Positions 34,442 to 47,197 of a stretch of 64,000 bases of DNA are shown here, piece after piece. How positions within the stretch are numbered: the stretch's first letter is position 1; the number at the start of each line of letters is the position of its first letter. Below the pieces are notes generated by a model. The model saw only the letters and a list, made by a program, of their open reading frames with translations. It searched no databases and was not told where the DNA came from. A program made the position numbers and the translations under genes. This stretch comes from Cephalopachus bancanus (Eukaryota > Chordata > Mammalia > Primates > Tarsiidae). The DNA is taken from contig JAPVLO010000523.1 in NCBI GenBank assembly GCA_027257055.1, positions 744,001 to 808,000 on the forward strand. Direction: 5' to 3'.

Positions 34442-35754
34442 GGCAGGTGTGGGTGCATCCCCGAGAGAGGGCGGCTGGATGTGCCTGTCTCAGAGAGGGC
34501 CCAGCCACTCCACGGCTCAGCTGGCAGGATGGATGCCTTTCTGTGGGCACTAGCCCTGTGCCTCCTGAGTAGGGGGCTGGGTCCCAGGCCTGCCATGGTG
34601 TGGGTCACTCTTACCTGGGTGGGCCGAACTGCTCAGAGCCAGAGGGGCCATTCTACCTCGTATGGCACCCAGTCCACCCTGCCCCACATTCGGGCTTAAA
34701 GTCTTGTGGAATGTGCCACATTTGAAATGCTCTGGGGCTTCTCTGGCCTCTGGAGGACCCAGGAATGGACTTGGTGCAGGACCAGACAGGTGACCTGCTG
34801 ACAAAACGTGACCAGTCCTGACTCGGAGAACCTCGGCCTTACACGTCCCGAGACTCCAGCCACACTGGAGGTCGGAGGACTTGCTGCAGGAGGCAACCTC
34901 TGAGCCCCTACCCGAAGGAAGAACTCCAGGGGAGCTGGTCTCAAGCTGTCTGGCCCTCTGCCCCACCATGCTCTGGCGTGACATCTGACCCTCTCAGGAT
35001 CGCCAAGTCCTCCGAGCTGTCCCTCTGGGTGCTGGAGGGGCAGCCAGGTGTCCTGTGTCCACACCAGCTTCTCACAAGGGGAGCGCTGCCTCGAGGAGCC
35101 TGGGGACACCTCTGTCCTCACCAAAGGCTTCCCTGGGCCCTGGGCTGTGCGTGAGAGCCCACAGAGGCCCCAGTGTCCTTCCCAGCAGGCGGACAAAGCA
35201 GAAACTCCATTGGAGGGAGGACAGTCACGCTGCAGACAGTCTTGGCACTGCTGGAAGAGACTTCTGCCACGGAGGGACGGTGCCTCTGCCAGTCCGGGGG
35301 ACTGCGCGGGGGGAGAGGGGCGGGACAACCGTGGGTCCTCCCTCGGTGCCGCTAGTCCACGAACCCTGGAGCCTCCTCTCACCTCTCCCTCGCAAGACGC
35401 GGCAGCAACAGGAGCTGCTTTGGACCGAACACAGAAGGGTCGAGAGGACTGGTGGCGGGGCGTGAACACGCAGACCAGGCCAGGGCTTCACAGCATCTGC
35501 ACCAAAAGGAGGACAGCAGGGGAGGGAAGAGGGAAGGACAGGCCAGGTATGGATCGAGAGGGCGGCTGCCCAGCAAATGGTGACAGCTTCAGCACAGGCT
35601 CGCTCCAGGCGTCGGGGACTGGCGGGGAGGTCTCTGCGCAAACACTTCTGAAGAGACAAATGACGCACAGCCTCAGTGACATGGGACATGGAGACCTTGG
35701 AGTAGTGAATGCTGCTGGCAGGCTGGTAAAGCGTGAAGTTGCTTAGACGATGGT
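34442..35754. other. No gene recognised, right arm
   Basis: Mirror of 22,894-24,206. The antisense ORF pair (34,696-35,469 - and 35,048-35,746 +) is the same chance pair as in the left arm. Confidence 0.45.
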
Positions 35755-36036
35755 CTGGCGGGCCAGGCGCGATGGCTCCCAGCTTTTTGGGAGGCTTAGG
35801 CCGAAGGATTGCTTGAGGCCAGGAGTTCAAGACCAGCCTGGGCAGCATAGCAAGATCTTGTCTCTACAAAAGAAAAGTTTAAGATAAGCAGGGCGGAGTG
35901 ATTTATGACTGCAGTCCCAGCTATTTGGGAGGCTGTGGCAGGAGGATCAGCTGAGCCCCGGAGGCCGAGGCTGTGGTGAGTCACGATCATGCCTGTACAC
36001 TCCAGCCTGGGTGGCAGAGCAAGACCCAGACTCAAC
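35755..36036 (+). repeat. Alu, right arm
   Basis: Mirror of the Alu at 22,612-22,893; starts GGCCAGGCGCGATGGCTCCC. Confidence 0.9.
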
Positions 36037-36995
36037 AGCAGACAGGCTAAACCTGGAGTTGCCCCAGGAACCAGTGACTGTGCCCCCAGGTACATGCTCA
36101 AGAGAACTGAAAACATAGGCCCACACAGGAGCGCACCCACACGTGTCGCAGCAGCACCCTTCACAACAGCCAACAGGCGGTTCCGACCCAGACGCCCAGC
36201 ATTGGTGAATGTGTACACAGCGTGAGCCACACGACAGTGGGGTGCCACGCAGCCGCGAAGGGCATGAGGCTCTGGTCCGGTCGCCCCAGGTCGTGTCTGG
36301 CAGTCTCCTCTTGAAGTAAACGGGCTTGCAGATCGACCCGCCTCAGCAAGTCCGGCGATTCGCGTGACATCCTGTCCCCCGCAGGAAGCTTCTTGTGAGT
36401 CCCTCAAACGGTCACTGCTCAGGGAAGGTCTGGCCTGCCGGTGCCAAGGAGGACACCGAGTCTGTCTGAAGCTGCGGCTCCCCCAGCCGTCTTGCGTGCC
36501 GACACTCGAACCTGTGACTTGCCACCTGTCGCCAGCGGGGCGGCCCCTGCGTGTGGCCTCCCATGGAAAGGACATTCCGGAGGAGGCGCTCCCCACCCTC
36601 CCTTGCAGGAGCCTTCCCGCCCATAGGGCTCTGAGTACGCCCTCCGAGTTGGCCCGTCCTCCTGGGTGGTCCTCACTGTGGCTTCCGACAAGCCTTGGCA
36701 GGCGATTTCTGCCTCGACAGCCTTGGTCTCGGTTACGCTGCCATGAGGACACGCCTGGAGTATGCTGCGTAAAGGGAGCCGTCACAGAGGACGCATGTTG
36801 CAGACGCCATGTCACATCTGGCATAGTGGAGGCCACAGGGCCGGAGGTGGCTGGCATGGCCTGAGGGAGGGAGGGAGCGGGGCAGTGGCCAAGGGCTGCA
36901 GGTCATTCTGAGCGATGAGGTTCTGAAATCAACTGTGCTGGTGGCAGGACTGCTCTGTGAATATGCTAACGTCATGGAAGTGAGCACTTTTTTTT
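36037..36995. other. No gene recognised, right arm
   Basis: Mirror of 21,653-22,611. A 353-codon minus-strand ORF (35,796-36,857) exists here only because one C fewer in the run at 36,376-36,380 joins two shorter frames. It also runs into an Alu, so it is not a gene. Confidence 0.5.
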
Positions 36996-37272
36996 CTTGA
37001 GTCTGAGTCACTCTGTCACCCAGACTGGAGTGCAGTACCGCCATCGTGGCTACTGTAGCCTCCACCTTCTGGGCTCAGGCGATCCTTCAGCCTCAGCCTC
37101 TTGAGTAACTGGGACCACAGGCACACGCCACCATGTCACGCTCACTTTTAAGTTTGTTGTTGTTTTTTTTTTGTAGAGACGGGGTCTTGCTATGTTGCCC
37201 AAGCTCAAACAATCCTCCCACCTTGGCCTCCCACAGTGCTGGGATTTAGGCATGAGCCGCTGCACCCAGCTG
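36996..37272 (-). repeat. Alu, right arm
   Basis: Mirror of 21,376-21,652. Confidence 0.9.
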
Positions 37273-37389
37273 AACTGTACGCTTTGAATGGGTGAGTCAT
37301 GTGGTATGTGAATTCCATCTCGGTAAAGCTGGGTTTATTTTTTTTAAGAAAAAGCCCAAAGCAACAGATCATCAGACACGGTTTAGACA

Positions 37390-37662
37390 GGCCAGACCTG
37401 GTGGTTCATGCCTGCAATCCTAGTGCTTTGGGAGGCTGTGGCAGGAGGACTGTCTGAGGCCAGGAGTTTGAGACCAGCCTGGGCAACATAGTGAGACCTC
37501 ATCTCTACAGAAAATTTTAAAATTAGCCTGGCATGATGGTGCACACCAGTAGTCCCAGCTGGTGAGGCAGGAGGATCACTTGAGCCCAGGAGTTAAAGGC
37601 TGCGGTGAACTGCATTCCATCCTGGGTGACAGAGCGAGAACCCTGTCTCTGGAAAAAAAAAT
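37390..37662 (+). repeat. Alu, right arm
   Basis: Mirror of 20,986-21,258; GACCAGCCTGGGCAACATAG is intact. Confidence 0.9.
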
Positions 37663-38117
37663 CTAAATGAAACACTGTGCATATGGAGCGGGGTCATCAG
37701 CAGGTTAGGGAGGGCAAAGGAGCAGAACTCAAAGATCAAGGACAGTAGAGAAACTAAGCAAGCCGCAGCATGGAGACAACAGACAGAACAGGCTGGCGTC
37801 GCCGACACCCAGAGCTGCCACACAGTCTCCATGCGACAGGGTCCCTCGAGGGAAGCAGGAGGGAGCCACAGAGCGGCAGAGAGCGACTGACAGCTGGAAC
37901 AGCAGTTGTTCCAGCAAACCCCGCAGAACAGACCCAGGGAAAAGTGTGCCAGGGTGCCCCACGAGTGCTCAGCCAGGGACAGAGAGCGCTGTGCTTCCGG
38001 GGGTGGAGGCAGGAGCTGGGGAGGCCCGCGCCGGGGGGCCAGGGTGCTAGTGTGTTGAGCAGACTGCCAGCATAGATGAGTGCGCCCAGTGGAAGTACCT
38101 TCCAAACAATGGAGGTG
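37663..38117. other. No gene recognised, right arm
   Basis: Mirror of 20,531-20,985. Confidence 0.45.
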
Positions 38118-38256
38118 CGGGGCTCAGGGGCTCATGTCTGTCATCCCAGCACTGTGGGAGGTGGAGGTGAGAGGATTGCCTGAGCACAGAGGCCCAGGCT
38201 GCAGGGACTCTGAGTGTGCCACTGCCCTCCAGCCTGGGCAACAGTGAGGCCCCGAC
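38118..38256 (+). repeat. Alu monomer, right arm
   Basis: Mirror of 20,392-20,530. Confidence 0.85.
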
Positions 38257-38685
38257 CGTAAACACCAAAGAAAATGGAAGGCGACACAAAGACTCTTCCA
38301 GTCAGACAAACCCTGAGGTCCGGCGTGTCGGCACTGCAGGAAGCGTGAAGGGAAGTTGTGCAGGCAGAGAAAGCAACAAGAGGCAGAAATCCAGACCTGA
38401 ACCCAGGGAGACAAGCCTTGCGGGGGGAAATGCAGCACCCGTGGGAGCAGATGCCTCTTTCCCAAAATTCAGAAAGACTCAACGGCTTAAAGCAGCAGCG
38501 GCAGAAACAGGACAGTTCACTGTGTGGTTTACCGAATGTGTGGAAGTAGACACATCCTGCAGTAACCCAAAGCAGGGCGGGGCGCAGGGAGGGGGGTAAA
38601 AGAAACCTCTGTGAGATGAAGTTACACGTGAGGCCATGTGGTTTTTGAAAATGATTAGTCAACTTTGTAGCGCACTGGTATTCTG
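38257..38685. other. No gene recognised, right arm
   Basis: Mirror of 19,963-20,391. Confidence 0.45.
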
Positions 38686-38960
38686 GTCTTTGTTTTCAGA
38701 GATGAGGTCTCTCTCCATCGCCCAGGCTGGAGTGCAGTGGTGCTATTCTAGCTCGCTGCAGCCTCGAACTCCTGGACTCAAATGATCCTCATGCCTCAGC
38801 CTCCCAAGTAGATGAGCCTACAGGTGGCACCATCATGCCTGGCTAATTTCTAAATTTTCTGTAGGAGACGATGGTCTCACTGTGTTGCCCAGGCTGGTCT
38901 CAAACTGCGGGTCTCACGTCATCCTCCTGCCTCAGTCTCCCGAAGTGTTGGCAGCCTTCA
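38686..38960 (-). repeat. Alu, right arm
   Basis: Mirror of 19,688-19,962. Confidence 0.9.
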
Positions 38961-38967
38961 GAGTGGT

Positions 38968-40052
38968 TTTAAATTTACCAACAATTGGGCAGATAGGACA
39001 GAGGGCTCCCATTCCCGCTCCCATCCCCACCATCCCCCCCCACCCACAGAATTTCCTTGGTCATGAACACCTTGTGTTACTGTGGGACATTGTAGCAGCT
39101 GGTGAACCAACATCAATACCTATTATCAACCAAGGTCCATGGCTCAACACGGGCCCACTCTGAGGGCTGCACTTTCTGTGGGCTGTGGCAAGTGTACAGG
39201 GTCATGTATCCACCATGAAGGACCAAACAAAAGTGTTTCACTGCCCTAAGCCCCCTGTGTCCACCGACTCTCCCTCTGTCAGCCCCCGGCATGCCGTGTC
39301 CCTGGAACAATGTGGGGTACAACTTTCTCAGACTGGCACCTTGGCCTGAGCGATGTGCAAGGAAGTTTCCTCGAGGTGCTGCCATGGCTCGAGAGCTTAT
39401 TTCTCTTTACAGCTGAGTCATAGCCCATGGCACAGACGTTCCACAGTTTGCGTGTCCATTCATCTTTGGAAGAACATCTTGGTTGCTTCAAGGTTTTAGC
39501 AGTTAAGAATAAAGATGCCACAAACATCCGTGTGCAGGCTTTTGTATGGCAAAACATTTTCAACCCCTTTGGGTAAATAAATGCCCAGGAGCACAGTTGC
39601 TGGACTACACGGTGAATAGATGTCCAGGAGCACAGTTGCTGGACTGCACGGTGAATAGATGTCCAGCTTTGTGAAGACTACACGGTGAATAAATGCCCAG
39701 GAGCACAGTTGCTGGACTACACGGTGAATAGATGTCCAGCTTTGTGAAGACCTGCCTAGCTGTCTTCCAAAGCGGCTGAACCTTTTTGCTTTCTCATCGG
39801 CAGTGAATGAGCATTCCTGTTGCCCCACGTCCTCGTCAGCATTTGCTGTTATCAGTTTGGGGGGTTTCAGGCTACCCAAAGGCTGTACAGTGGTGTCTCC
39901 TTGTCATTTTGCAGTTCCTTAACAGCATGAGACGCCAAGCGTGTCTTCATATGCCTCTTTACTATCTGTATGTCTTCTCTGGTGAAGTGTCTGTTCAGGT
40001 CTTTTGCCTATTTTTTAATTGGGCTGCTTGTTCTCTTAATGTTGACTTCTAA
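38968..40052 (-). mobile_element. Old L1 ORF2 and 3' remnant, right arm
   Basis: Mirror of 18,596-19,680. It contains the minisatellite at 39,568-39,748. One extra C at 39,566-39,569 shifts the ORF2 reading relative to the left arm. Confidence 0.75.
39568..39748 (-). repeat. Minisatellite inside the L1 remnant, right arm
   Basis: Units of CACGGTGAATAGATGTCCAG and GGAGCACAGTTGCTGGACTA. The unit order and number match the left arm. Confidence 0.85.
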
Positions 40053-40057
40053 TAGTT

Positions 40058-40362
40058 TTGGGGGTTGGGTGCAGTGACTCAGGCTTGAAATCCCAGGGCT
40101 TTGGGAGGCCGAGGCAGGAGGATTGCTTGAGGCCAAAAGTTCAAGACCACCTTGGGCAATGTAGCAAGACTCTGTCTCTACAAAAGGAAATTTTAATGTT
40201 AGCTGTGTTGACTCATGCCTGTAGTCCCTTCTACTCGGGAGGCTGAGGCAGGAGGATCTCTTTAGCCCAGGAGTTCCAGGCTGCTGTGAGCTATGATTGT
40301 ACCACTGCATTTCAGCCTGAGCAACAGAGGAAAACCCTGTCTTGAATCATAATAAAAAGGGG
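40058..40362 (+). repeat. Alu, right arm
   Basis: Mirror of 18,286-18,590. Confidence 0.9.
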
Positions 40363-41318
40363 GAGGTGAGTTTTAGGTGAGTTTTGGATTCCAGTTCTTT
40401 ACTGGGTCTGAGTTTTGCAGCTGTCGTCTCCCAGTCTGTGATTTTTCTTTTCCTCCTCTTAACAGCGTCTCGTGCAGAGCAAAGGTCTTTAGTTTGAATG
40501 AAGTTAAACATCAGGTTTTTTTTTTCTTTCCTGCTTCATGCTTTTGGTGTTGTATCTAAAACTCAGGGTTATCCTGATGTTCTGCTGCTATCTTGCAGAG
40601 TTTTATAGTGTTGCATTTAGATCTGTGTTGCATTTTGAGCCAAGTCTTGTGAACAGTCCATGTCTAGACTGATTTGTTGGTTGCATGTGGACGTCCACAC
40701 ACTTCTCCGTCGAATTGCCTCTGTTCCTTTGTCAGCGCACCATTGGCTGTATGTGTGCGGGTCTGTTCACAGACTCTGGATTCTGTTCCACAGGTACAAT
40801 TGCCTATTCTTTTGCCAACATGGCCACGGCTTCCTATTAAGTTTTAAAGTTGCACATCGCCTGCCAGTCCTCCGACTTGTCCTTCTCCTGCAGTGATGGT
40901 GGGCTATTCTATGCCTTCCGCCTCTCCGGATGCACTTGAGAGTTGGTGTGCTGACAGCCATAAAACGACTTGCTGGGCTTCTGATGTAGACTGTGCCAGA
41001 TCTGTAGATCAAGCTGGGAAGAACCGACATCGTAGTGAGCCTTCCTGTCCATGAACATGGGATGCCAACCCTCTTATTCGAACCTTTGACTTTTCAGTGA
41101 GTTGTATCATGTGCCGCATCCTGCACTGTTCTGTTAGCTCTGTTCCTAAGCGCTTCCTTTTTGGGTGCTGATGTAAGTGGTATTGTGTCTTTTATTTCCA
41201 ATTCCAACCTCTCATGGCTGGTCTATGGGAACACGACTAACTTTTAATAGTCACCATCCGGCCTGCTGCCTTGCTTTAACAGCTTAATGAATGGTTCCAG
41301 GAATATGTCTACTGATTT
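40363..41318 (-). mobile_element. Old L1 ORF2 remnant, 5' part, right arm
   Basis: Mirror of 17,331-18,285. Confidence 0.7.
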
Positions 41319-42307
41319 TGCCTATCCTCGGGGGTTTTCCTGATAGACAATAATGCCATCTTCCAGCAGAGACGATTCCATCTGTTCCTCCCCATCTCCA
41401 TCTCTTTTACTTCCTTGCTGTGACCTGCCGTGTCCCCCAGGATGCAGGCACGACGTGGAGAGACACGGCGAGAGGGAGCGCCCTTGCCTTGCTCTCAATC
41501 TCAAGGGAAGAGCCTCTGGTTCCTCCTTGATGAGTGTGGTGCCCACGGTGGGTTTTGAGCAGGTGCTCTTTGCAGTTAAGGAAGTCCCTCTCGCTGAGCT
41601 GGCCGGGAGTGCTTGTCCTGGGTTGTGCTGGATTTTGCTGGACACTCTTGAAGTGTGGAGGCTCGTGCAGGACTGTGCTGTCCTCCAGGCCGGGAATGGT
41701 CATTGCTGCACATCACCTGCTGTTTTCCTGTGTTCTCGGTGACCGTCCACAGCTACCTGGCCCTCCAGCGTGGTAGTGGTGTGCCGCGACCTGCAGCTGG
41801 AGGTCCACTAGCTCAGCGTGCTGTTTCTGTGGCGGGGATGGGGGCGATGCCCTCCCGGCGCCTCACAGATCAGAGCAGGAACCCGGAGTCTGGACACGTA
41901 TGCTTTTGATTGAGAGAAAACCACATACGACAGCAGGCACAGGAGTGGTCACGCCCAGCTCCGTGAGTTTTGACGACTGTAAAACCAGTGTGACCACAGC
42001 CCAGAGCAAGACCCAGAACATCGCCATCACCTTCGGATGCTCCCTCCTGGCTCAGGTCAGCGCCTCGCCTCCACCCTGCTGCCATTTTTGATCACATGGT
42101 TGGTTTCGCTGCCTCTAGAACGTCCTGGAGTTGGGATCTTGCTGCCTTTCCTCTGACTCTTTCACCGGGGTAATGGTTTTGAGATTCTTCCAGGCCGTGG
42201 TGTGCATGTATTGTTCACTCCTTTTAATCACTGAGTAGTATTCTACTGTAATGATGATAAGATGTTCTCCTGTTTTGTTCCAGAAGCTTTAGAGTTTTAG
42301 TGTGTTG
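41319..42307 (-). mobile_element. Decayed L1 3'-region sequence, right arm
   Basis: Mirror of 16,343-17,330. One extra C at 41,433-41,437 relative to the left arm. Confidence 0.5.
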
Positions 42308-42697
42308 GCTGGGAAAGGTGCTTTGTTCCTGTAACTCCAGCATTTTGGGAGGCTGAGACAGGAGGATCACTGGAGGCCAGGAGTTCAAGACCAGCCTGGG
42401 CAGCATAGTGAGACTTCATCTCTAAAATAAGAAAATTAGGGCCGGGGCACAGAGGCTCAAGCCTATAGTCTCAGCACTTTGGGAGGCCAAGGCGAGAGAA
42501 TTGCCTGAGCCCAGGAGTTCAAGACCAGCCGGGCAACTTGGTGAGACCTCGTCTCTACAACGAATCAAAACGTTAACCAGGCGTGGTGGCTCGCGTCTGT
42601 ATTCCCAGCCATGAGCCTGGCAGTTGGAGGCTGCAGTGAGGTATAATCGCACCACTGCATTTCAGCCAGGGTGATAGCAGACCCTCCCCCCCCCCAA
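42308..42697 (+). repeat. Alu pair, right arm
   Basis: Mirror of 15,951-16,342, with the linker CTCTACAACGAATCAAAACG. Confidence 0.85.
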
Positions 42698-43981
42698 ATA
42701 AAAAGGGAAGAAAAGAAAAGAAGAAGAGTTTGAACAACCCCGTTCGGGCAGGTTGCACTGGAATTAGGCTTTGTGAGCAGAGCGAGGCCGGAGTCAGAGG
42801 TTCACTCCTGCCCCTGTTCCCCGAAGAGGCCACTCACCTTCCAGTGCCAGCGATGCCTTGTTGTCACTGGTTACCCCTGAAGTCTGGCCCCGCCGAGACA
42901 CGGCCTCCTCCTGTGTCTCTGTGCCTGGTCTCCTCCAGGCCCCACCGCTCCATCTCCGAGCACTATGGCAAGTCTTGATGTTGGAGACTTGAGGCCATCA
43001 CTCTGGCCTTACAGCTGAGTATCTCAACCCTCCTGGGTCTTCACACTTCCTGTTAATTTTAGAATCTGGTTGTCGATTTCTGGTGTCGAGACTTTGCACA
43101 CTTTCCTGTAAATTTTTATTTTATTATTTTTAAAAGCACAAACTGGTAATTTATTCTCAGTGTTTTTTAGCCAACAAAACTCAGTCTCCGTAGAGACTGT
43201 CAAAAATTGCCAATGCTGACTATATTTCAAGTCATCATAGCGGAGTATTGGGAAACGTTTTCAACTAGAAATAATCGTGCCTCAGATAAACCTCCTTGCC
43301 TTTGATACAGCCACTGCGCAAAGCTTGTCTGATGTTTTAAAACTCCATAGCCAGTGATGACATTCAGGTTTATTTTCCAGTTGTTCGTGGCTGCCATTAA
43401 GAAATGCAGCATGTTTGTGGGTGGGTTCTGTATCCACAGCCTGGCTGTGTTGCCCAGGCTGGTCTCGAACTGCTGGGCTCAGCAATCCTCACTGGTCCAC
43501 TTCTCCCAGGGCCTGTGGAAGCCTCTGGATCTCTGTGTAGCAACCGCCACAAACAGGATTTTCACCCCCCACAAAGTCCAGCGCCCTCTGGAGCGCTGCA
43601 GTTCCCCGCAAATCCACCAGAGGGGGCCCGAGGCTGTGCCAAGCGGACCCGGGGCAGGGGCTTCGCGGCCACCTGGAGTCCCCAGGGCTTAGCCTCCCTG
43701 CCCACCCCTGCACCTGCCAGAGTAAGTCCCAGAGCCCCAGTCAGACCGACTTCCAGAGCCGGGACGGGCCTGCAGGGGCGGGCGGAGGGGTTCACGCATG
43801 GACGAGGTGTGCCTCAGCTTTCCTGGGGGGAGAAGAGGCAGGACAGACAGCCCAGAGGACGAGCTGGTGCAGGGGCCAGGCTGTGCAGCTTCCTTCTCCG
43901 GGCCCAGGATGTGGCCATGGCCCTCCACTCCCGCCAGGAGCAGCTGGGGGCCAAGGGTCAGAGGTCAGGGGGGAGCATGAC
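42698..43981. other. Unit T2 DNA, right arm, no gene
   Basis: Mirror of 14,669-15,950. Confidence 0.55.
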
Positions 43982-44239
43982 CCCAGGCTCGGTGCAGTGT
44001 GCACTTGGGGTGGCCAGGACGCAGGAGACCTGCAGAGGGAGGAGGCCTGAGAGGAGGAGTCAGTCATGAGGTGGAGGCCCGCCGGGACTCCGAGTCTCTG
44101 ATGCCGGGATGTGCAGTCGGATCCAGTTCATGTAGTCGGGGATGCCGTGTAGACCCCCAGCTGGCAAGGGCAGCCGCAGCCCTCCCCACAGCTCACGATG
44201 CTGTCCACCCAGCAGACCAGGGGCCCTTGCCAAGTCGTC
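43982..44239 (-). pseudogene. TPSG1-like exon 6 relic (P2', right arm)
   Basis: Mirror copy of the P2 relic at 14,411-14,668, with the same Ser-to-Leu change, frameshift and deletion. One substitution relative to the left arm is seen just outside it (near 44,071, pairing with 14,579). It is not expected to make a protein. Confidence 0.85.
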
Positions 44240-44355
44240 CTGGGGCAAAGGTGAGGGCTGGGGCCAAGGGTGGGGACCCCTGGGTTCTGGGCACTCCAGC
44301 CTCCACCACCCACCCGGGCTCATATCGTTGGCTGGGGGGAGCTGCAGCTTGCGAT

Positions 44356-44399
44356 GTCCCAGCTTGACTCTGACTTGGGGGTCAGAGTCAAGCTAGGAC
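44356..44399. repeat. 19-bp hairpin, right arm
   Basis: Mirror of the hairpin at 14,251-14,294. Confidence 0.85.
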
Positions 44400-44592
44400 A
44401 GCTAAGGGGAGAGAGCGCGGGCGCTGGGGCATGAGGGGGTTGTGCCTGGAGGACGGAGCCAGGAGGCAGCCCTGCCGAGAGAGGGGGGATGGGTGGACCT
44501 GCGTGAGCATGTGTGTGTGCAGTGGGTGTGCAGACGGCTGTGTGTGTGTGCGGCTGTGCCTTGGTGCTGGGCACGTGCGCTCGCACATGCTC

Positions 44593-46400
44593 TCTAGCAG
44601 TATCTCCTGAGAAGGGCAGACAGCAGTGACCCCACATGCGGCGGGCAGCGCCTTGTCCCTGGATCTTGGTCTCCAAACACCGCTGGCCCCTGCAAGGACC
44701 TGGCTCCCTGGAGACACGCCTGGCACAAGGGATGCACGTAGGAGCCCATAACCATATCGTGCAGGGGACATTTGTGGAGGGGCTGGGGCCCAGGACACAG
44801 CAGCCGCAGCAGGAGCCCTGTGTCCAAGCAGGGCTAACTTGTACATCAGATAATACCAGGGAAAAAGAAAGAAGCAAATTGAGATGAACGGAATAAGCCA
44901 GATATGGGGAGCAAAGTGAGGCCCAAACTCGTCCTGTACGATGGCCATTTGCATACCTAACCCTGAATTGTACTTCACATCTTTTAAATAAAAATTTTTT
45001 AAAAGGAAGAAGCCAGAGAATCAGGTGCACACAGTTACAGACAATGAGGAACAGATGGAAGGTGTGAGACGTGGGCAGAGACACCATCTCAGGGATCCTC
45101 CCCACGAGAGGCTGGAGGGAAAGCGTGGCCCTCATGACACGGGGACGGTCCCTGGCCATGACAACCCCACGTTGCGTGCGCTTGGCAAAAGGCAGAGGAC
45201 TCGGGGCCACGTCGGGAACTCTCGTGCCCCAAGTGCCTAATCTCCATGTAATGGCGAACCAGCACCAGCCAGCCAGGCCTGGGGAGAGTCTGACGGAACC
45301 ATCGGCTGAAATCCTGTCTCCAGTGTGTACAGTCTGGGGAGGACAGAGGCCCGTTTCAGGTGGAGGGAGGCCGAGGAGACGCCCAGAGGGGCTGCGGGCC
45401 CCCACTCTCCTCCTGCTTCCCAGGACTCCTGGGGACTGTGATGGATTTGAATGGCACTCGAGAATGATACGGCAATAGTGTGTCACTCCTCCGGTGACCT
45501 GATGGTCACAGGTGGCACATGGGAGCGTCCTTCCTGTAAACAGCAAGGCAGGGCCTCCCATGCTGGCAGCTCATGGCTCAGGGCAGAAGTCCCCGCACGT
45601 GAGCCCTCACGCCAGACGGGTCCTTCCTGGGCTGCTGTCTGCATGTGGCATGGGGGCTGGATTCACTCCTCTACATGAGGCCACCTCGTCGTCCCAGCAC
45701 CATGTGTTGGAGAAAATGTTCATCTCCATTGGATGGTCTCAGGGCCCTTGTCAAAATCAGTCGGCCTCGATGTGGGGGTTTCTTCCTGGACTCACAGTCC
45801 TATTCCATAATTGTCTTTTTTTTCCTCCATGACTTATTTATTTATTTATTTATTTATTTCTTCTTCTTTTTTTCTTTTCTTTTCTTTTCTTTTTTTTGTA
45901 GAGATGAGATCTTGCCATGTTGCCCAGGCTGGTCCCAAATTCCTGGGCTCAAGGAAGCCTCCCGCCTCAGCCTCCCAAAGTGCTAGAATGAGACGTGAGC
46001 CACTGTACCCCATTCATGGATGTCTTTAGGTCCATTCCATGCCATTCTGATTATTATAACTTTGCCAAACATTTTGAAGTCAGAAAGTATGAGTCCTCCT
46101 GCTCTCTCCTTCTCTTTCAATATTGTTTCTACTTTCCGGGCAGCCTGCAATTCTGTATGAACTGAGCACTGGCATTTCCATTTCTGAAAAAAAGAAAAAA
46201 GCCCACTGGAATACTGCCAGGGAACACTGTGCACGTGCAGTCGTGGGCAGGACAGCCTCTCGCGAGGCGAAGCCTCCCTCCCTGAGCACACAGGGTCTCC
46301 CACCTCTCAGGCCCTGCCTTCTGTGTGTCATGGCCGTGCTCCCCAACTCTCTGTGTTCTAAAATGTGTGCCTTGGGTGTGTTTTAGCAGAGCATGGAAAG
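44593..46400 (-). repeat. Block A' (right copy of the older inverted duplication)
   Basis: Diverged reverse complement of 10,201-12,002. It joins the T2 unit directly at about 44,592, whereas on the left the complete T1 unit and two Alu pieces lie between block A and T2. Confidence 0.8.
45832..46015 (-). repeat. TTTA microsatellite and reverse Alu monomer
   Basis: About seven ATTT units (45,833-45,859), then a pyrimidine tract and an Alu monomer (CATGTTGCCCAGGCTGGTCC). The monomer is orthologous to the one at 10,561-10,685; the microsatellite is the expanded tail. Confidence 0.85.
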
Positions 46401-47029
46401 GCACACAGGATAGGGCATCTGGCCACGAGGGAAGGACTTTATGCTCATGGAACCCTTGGAACAGGAGGCCCAGCCAGCCACGTGGGGAAGCTGAGGCTGC
46501 TGGGCAGAAGGCAGGGCAAAGCTCTGTGGGTGCCGGCCAGGGGCAGAGAGTCAGCGTGGCTTGTGTTGACCTTGATGTGGGCTCAGGTGGCCACTGCTAG
46601 ATGCTCAGGCCGCCCAGAGGCTGTCCCGGGGTCATACAAGAAGGCCGGGGCAGCAGGACAGGTTCACTGAGTATCCTGGGACTGTATGGTGGGGACAATC
46701 CCAGCAAGCCCAGGCCTGGCCATGTTGGTCTCTTTCCCCAATAATTTCTTAATTTGGGGGCACATGTTTACAGTGTGGACTGGTGGCTCTTTGCCTCACA
46801 CTCTGGTTATCATCTAGATGCTGTGTTTTGTTGCTGGGTTCTCTCAGCTTTAGCCACTAGGGGTTCCCGGGTCTTTGTCCCCAGCAGTTACCTTACTTCC
46901 TGCTCAGATGCCATGGGCTCCCCTGTGCACATCTTGTCTGGGCAACCTTGGCCTCTGACGTCCTTCAACAAAGTCACCACTGCAGGCCAGCCTGGACGAC
47001 AGGGTGAAATCCTACTCTAAAATAAAGAC
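46401..47029. other. Intergenic, no gene recognised
   Basis: No repeat or coding signal that I can name. Confidence 0.45.
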
Positions 47030-47197
47030 CATCTTGGCCAGGCGTGGTGGCACACACCTGCAGTTCCAGCACTTTAGGAGGCTGAGACAGGAGACTCGCT
47101 TGAGGTCAGCAGTTGGAGGCTGCAATGAGCTATGATCATCCACTGTACTTCCAGCCTGGGTGACAGAATGAGACCCTGACTCTAAAATAAAAGACAA
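47030..47197 (+). repeat. Alu monomer
   Basis: GGCCAGGCGTGGTGGCACAC through GACAGAATGAGACCCTGAC, with one arm mostly missing. Confidence 0.85.

Larger units (their letters stand above)
32723..44592. repeat. Right arm of the giant inverted repeat (palindrome)
   Basis: Reverse complement of 14,058-25,925. The inner edge is exact at GGGCCAACACTGACA (32,723-32,737, pairing with 25,925-25,911). The outer edge is where GAGCATGTGCGAGCGC (reverse) gives way to TCTAGCAG, near 44,592. Single differences from the left arm include T/C at 18,784 versus 39,864, G-run length at 22,268 versus 36,376, and one G near 19,083 versus 39,566. Confidence 0.95.

Noticed and set aside
35796..36857. 353-codon ORF in the right arm
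   Set aside because: It depends on a single C-run difference from the left arm, where it is split in two. It also runs into an Alu and has no domain.
44320..45561. 413-codon minus-strand ORF across the outer palindrome breakpoint
   Set aside because: It joins block A' to unit T2 across a rearrangement junction and includes L1-tail and simple-repeat text, so it cannot be an ancestral gene.
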